64,000 nt of DNA. Source: Kuschelorhynchus macadamiae. Its lineage: Eukaryota > Arthropoda > Insecta > Coleoptera > Curculionidae. Under the pieces are notes generated by a model. The model did no database searches. It was not told the origin of the DNA and worked only from the letters and a program-made list of their open reading frames with translations. The stretch covers positions 558,001 through 622,000 of the forward strand of contig JAUTXW010004693.1 of assembly GCA_030620095.1 (NCBI GenBank), read 5' to 3'. A program made the translations under genes and the position numbers. Of this stretch, positions 60,867 to 64,000 are shown piece after piece; position 1 is the first letter of the stretch; every line of letters starts with the position of its first letter.

Positions 60867-61093
60867 TACAGGCCCGAGATGAGAACCCTGTGGAACATCT
60901 GATGTTACAAACACTCCATGCGAAACAGAACCAGACACCATTACCCGCTGACTACTCTAAATGTTATTTGACCCGAGATAGTTACCAGAAATACCAATTT
61001 CAGATAGTTTATGTAACAGTAAAGGATAACAGACTCTATCAAAAGCTTTAGACAGGTCTGTATATATGCAGTCAATCTGATGTCCACTGAGGA
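60867..61093 (-). pseudogene. LINE RT fragment, minus strand
   Basis: On the minus strand: CIYTDLSKAFDRVCYPLLLH (about 61075-61020), a stop, then VTSDVPQGSHLGPVL (about 60905-60865). Contains two central RT boxes; both ends are cut by neighbouring elements, head to head with the LINE fragment on the plus strand. Confidence 0.75.
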
Positions 61094-61096
61094 AAT

Positions 61097-62010
61097 AAGA
61101 AAATATATACATATGTGGATGATTGTTTAGCATCAGTTCCAAAAAATAAAATAGAAGAACTACTTTTCGCATTCAATAATTTCCATCCGAAACTTCAGTT
61201 CACTCTTGAAGTTGAATCAGAAAACAAAATAAATTTTATCGACCTTACTATAATAAAACAAAAAGAAAATAATTTAAAAACTAAATGGTTTACAAAAGAA
61301 ACTTGGTCTGGACGATATCTTAATTTCAATTCCCACCATCCATACAAACAAAAAAGAAGTGTTGTGATTGGTCTAGTTGACTGTGCCATATCTTTAACGT
61401 CACCAAAATACCGTCCTGAAGCCCTTAATAAAGTTAAAGAAGCCTTGAATGCAAATTATCAAACAAAGGACGTACATATATTATAACAATCATAACGAAA
61501 ACGTAAGACAAGATAATACGCAAAAAAATATATTGCAATGCCATACACATCTCAATTATCTGAAAAATTTAAACATATCTTAGGAAAATATAACATAATT
61601 GTGTGTCATAAAGCCCAGAACCTGATAGGCTCCCCATTTACAAAATTAAAAACTAAAATTCCCAAAAATAAAAAATCCAATCCAATCCAATCTCGTATAT
61701 GAAATTCCTTGTTTAAACTGCCCTATGAAATATATTAGTATGACAACCCAACTTTTAGAAAATAGAATAAAAGGGCATAAGTATACAAAGAATGCATCCA
61801 CTGCATTACACAAACATGAAAAAAGCACAAAACAGGAATTTAATTTTTCTGAACCAAAATCATTGATGACGACAACCTGTATTAGAAATTAATTATCAAA
61901 GAAATGATTCACATAAAAAAGAAAAAAATGCAGTAAATGACAAACAAGACATAAAAAATTTAAGTCAAATATACCACAATTTGATATTTTAGTATAGTTT
62001 TAACTTCGTG
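61097..62010 (+). pseudogene. Second Penelope-like element, RT end and GIY-YIG
   Basis: Begins in the catalytic box (TYVDDCLASVP, 61106) and runs LQFTLEVESENKINFIDLTI (61195) to a stop at 61484; then fragments and, at about 61694, LVYEIPCLNCPMKYISMTTQ, the front of a GIY-YIG nuclease (YEI ... YIS), followed by LENRIKGHKYTKN and LHKHE. A final piece ends near 61990. 5'-truncated at the YVDD box. A different family from the PLE at 58663. Confidence 0.8.
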
Positions 62011-62420
62011 TAAGCCATTATTCCTAAAATGTAGTATATCATTGTAAATGTCTGATTCTACTCTAAGATTTAAATTAAAAAATAGCAAAAAATTATCTAT
62101 AAATTCCTCAAAAAAAAACGTACTACGATAAGAACACTTTTTTACCTAAAACTGTGCCATGAGTTGCCTGGCAAACCACTAACTTGCTACCTATCATTCA
62201 AATATAAGTGAATAATCAGCATGTATTTTTCGAGGTATGTAGCCTTATTTTATTAATTTTGTAATAATTATTGTCAATAGTATAAAATTTTAAATCAGTT
62301 TTAGAAAAATTGTAAATGTCATTTTATAATTAGACCACTAAATGTTTTTTAAATTAATTGTAGATAGGTAAGGAAAGCCATCTAATACCAAAAAAAAAAA
62401 TAAAGGAATGAGCAATTTTT

Positions 62421-62450
62421 GAGAAAGCCTACTATGATAGGCGAAACGTC
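62421..62450 (+). ncRNA. Hammerhead-like motif downstream of second PLE
   Basis: GAGAAAGCCTA, loop CTATGA, TAGGC then GAAACGTC: stem II of 5 bp followed by the GAAAC box and GTC. The first core box (TTGAGAA) departs from CTGANGA. Position fits the 3' terminal repeat of the PLE at 61097-62010. Confidence 0.4.
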
Positions 62451-62510
62451 AAGTTAATCCCATTGTTTGATTTTGCAAACAAACCTATACCCAACAAAGA
62501 AGTCCAATTA

Positions 62511-62512
<2 letters not shown>

Positions 62513-62576
<64 letters not shown>
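62513..62576. repeat. (TA)n microsatellite
   Basis: About 63 bp of TA repeats between the PLE end and the next LINE. Confidence 0.95.
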
Positions 62577-62578
<2 letters not shown>

Positions 62579-64000
62579 TTGACACCTTTTTAGAAAGGCT
62601 TGGAATGTGTCTAGAGCATATCGATCTTAGATTTAAAATAATAGTTGTTGGTGATTTTAATGTTAAATTTGGAACGGATGATATTAGGGCTAAGACTCTT
62701 GACTGTACACTTCTATCTTTTGGACTCGAACGAACGATAAGTGACGCTACTAGAGGTCCAAACTGTCTTGACAACATATACGCTAATATTCATGCTAATG
62801 ACTATATAATAAGTCTACTTGAGACTGATTTGTCAGATCATCTGGGACAGATTTTTGAAATACAACTTCGAATTGAGCCATCAAAGATTAGGTCCAGTTC
62901 AGTAATAAGAGTGCGACCTATGACTGAGCAAGGAAAGTTTAATTTCTATACTCAAAAAGAACAGGTAGACTGGTGCTTTATTGGCAACCACTATGTGGAT
63001 ATAAATACAAAATTCTCCAATTTCATTAATATCTTGCAAAACAATATAAAAATTTCCTTTCCGGAGAAAAGCATTAAAATAAACCATAAACAAAAAGGTA
63101 CTAACTTTATTTTTACAAATAGTTTAAAACAAATGAGGGATCACTTGCATTTTTTGAATGACTTATGCAAGACTTACAGTGTAGCTCAATTTAAACAAGA
63201 TCGAAATAATTACCGCTGTAAATATAAACAAGCCATTTCTAATTTAAAAAAACAAAATAATGAAAATAGAATAAAAAATTCAAGTAACCCAATAAAGTGC
63301 ATGTGGAATGTTATAAATGAACATCGTGGAGTAGCGAATGAAAATAAAATCTGTAGTGGTATCACAGCAAATGAATTCAATAACTTTTTTGTTAATGTAC
63401 AGAGTGACTACCCTTCTTTTTTCTTCAAAGAGGTTTCTTATATTGAGGTTAGAGATATAATTAACTCTCATTAAAAAATAAGTCTAGTAGAGATTGTTAT
63501 GGAATCAGTGTACCCTTGGTGAAGTTAGTTAAAGATCTTCTTATTATACCACTCACTAAGCTAATAAACAAATCCATTCAGGAGAGGGTCTTCCCAGATT
63601 GTCTCAAGGATGCTGTTGTGTCTCCAATTTATAAAAAGGGTGAGGTTGATGACTCCTCAAATTATAGGCCTATCTCATTGCTGCCTATAATTTTTCTTTG
63701 AGAGGTGTTTAGCATAGAATTGCTGATTTTTTTTGAGAGCAATGGGATCTTTTCGGAGTTCCAGTATGGACTCAGGAGGGACCGAAGTACTGGCCTGGCG
63801 GTCCTTGACCTTGTCACGAGCATACAGGGTGCACTCGAAAGATCTGAATATATCTATGCTAATTTTTGTGATCTAAGCAAAGCTTTTGATTGTGTCTGTC
63901 ACAATCTATTATTGCAAAAGCTAAAAATGTATAAATTTAATGACAATAGCATAGCACTGATAAAATCATATCTTCATGGGAGAATGCAGCGAGTGAGATT
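62577..64000 (+). pseudogene. LINE endonuclease-RT remnant, runs off the window
   Basis: Starts within an apurinic-type endonuclease right after the TA tract: FKIIVVGDFNVKFGTD (62632, catalytic DFN), SLLETDLSDHLGQIFE (62812, catalytic SDH). A long linker runs to about 63470. RT starts after a frameshift: VFPDCLKDAVVSPIYKKGEV (about 63580), SNYRPISLLPI (63655), frame breaks, then YANFCDLSKAFDCVCHNLLL (about 63855) to the window edge. The 289-codon first part is uninterrupted, so decay is moderate. A family different from the other LINEs here. Confidence 0.85.

Overview
The window is AT-rich eukaryotic DNA that is almost entirely transposon-derived; I found no convincing complete host gene. Short GT-AG introns of insect size, DD41D-type mariner relatives with long terminal inverted repeats (TIRs), an errantivirus-type LTR element and TA-flanked MITEs point to an insect with a repeat-rich genome. 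A beetle or hemipteran is plausible; that is inference, not a species call.

Layout. 1-4264: two tail-to-tail copies of one Jockey/CR1-like LINE around a foldback MITE. 4981-7652: a hAT element with a decayed TTF-finger/hAT-dimerisation transposase. 7981-9775: a pogo/Tigger-like transposase pseudogene with a likely intron. 11546-12902: a complete but dead DD41D element (A). 14466-17076: Tc1 fragment, hAT-type MITE, another MITE. 17366-18102: TA tracts around an inverted repeat with hammerhead-like motifs. 18692-20932: DD41D element B, whose 374-residue transposase reads open if one 54-bp GC-AG intron is removed. 21755-23823: element C, decayed. 25856-29188: element E, carrying a foldback MITE and element D. 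30149-33339: foldback elements around one possible host exon. 34624-36104: a nearly intact Tc1 (DD34E) inside a TA tract. 37218-40315: a MITE and element G (with a 60-bp intron). 41250-42774: pseudogene of an uncharacterised arthropod multicopy protein. 42845-44427: a small transposon interrupted by an env-only LTR element with GTGG target duplications. 45930-46951: long foldback MITE. 47643-49103: a 730-bp tandem duplication. 49440-53940: two tail-to-tail LINEs. 54050-56762: elements I and H separated by a 176-bp TA tract. 58663-62450: two Penelope-like elements (PLEs) with hammerhead-like motifs, plus LINE scraps. 62577-64000: a further LINE running off the end.

What works together. Almost everything here is a fossil. 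The exceptions worth attention are element B (transposase, intron, long TIRs and left TA all readable) and the Tc1 at 34624-36104 (one frameshift near the C-terminus). Nesting gives relative ages: LTR element inside element O; MITE and D inside E; Tc1 inside a TA tract. Many families share the TA-flanked terminus ACAGGGTG, and pieces of it recur inside the TIRs of others, so the terminal repeats look modular. Coordinates of decayed ends are by eye and good to about 10-20 bp.
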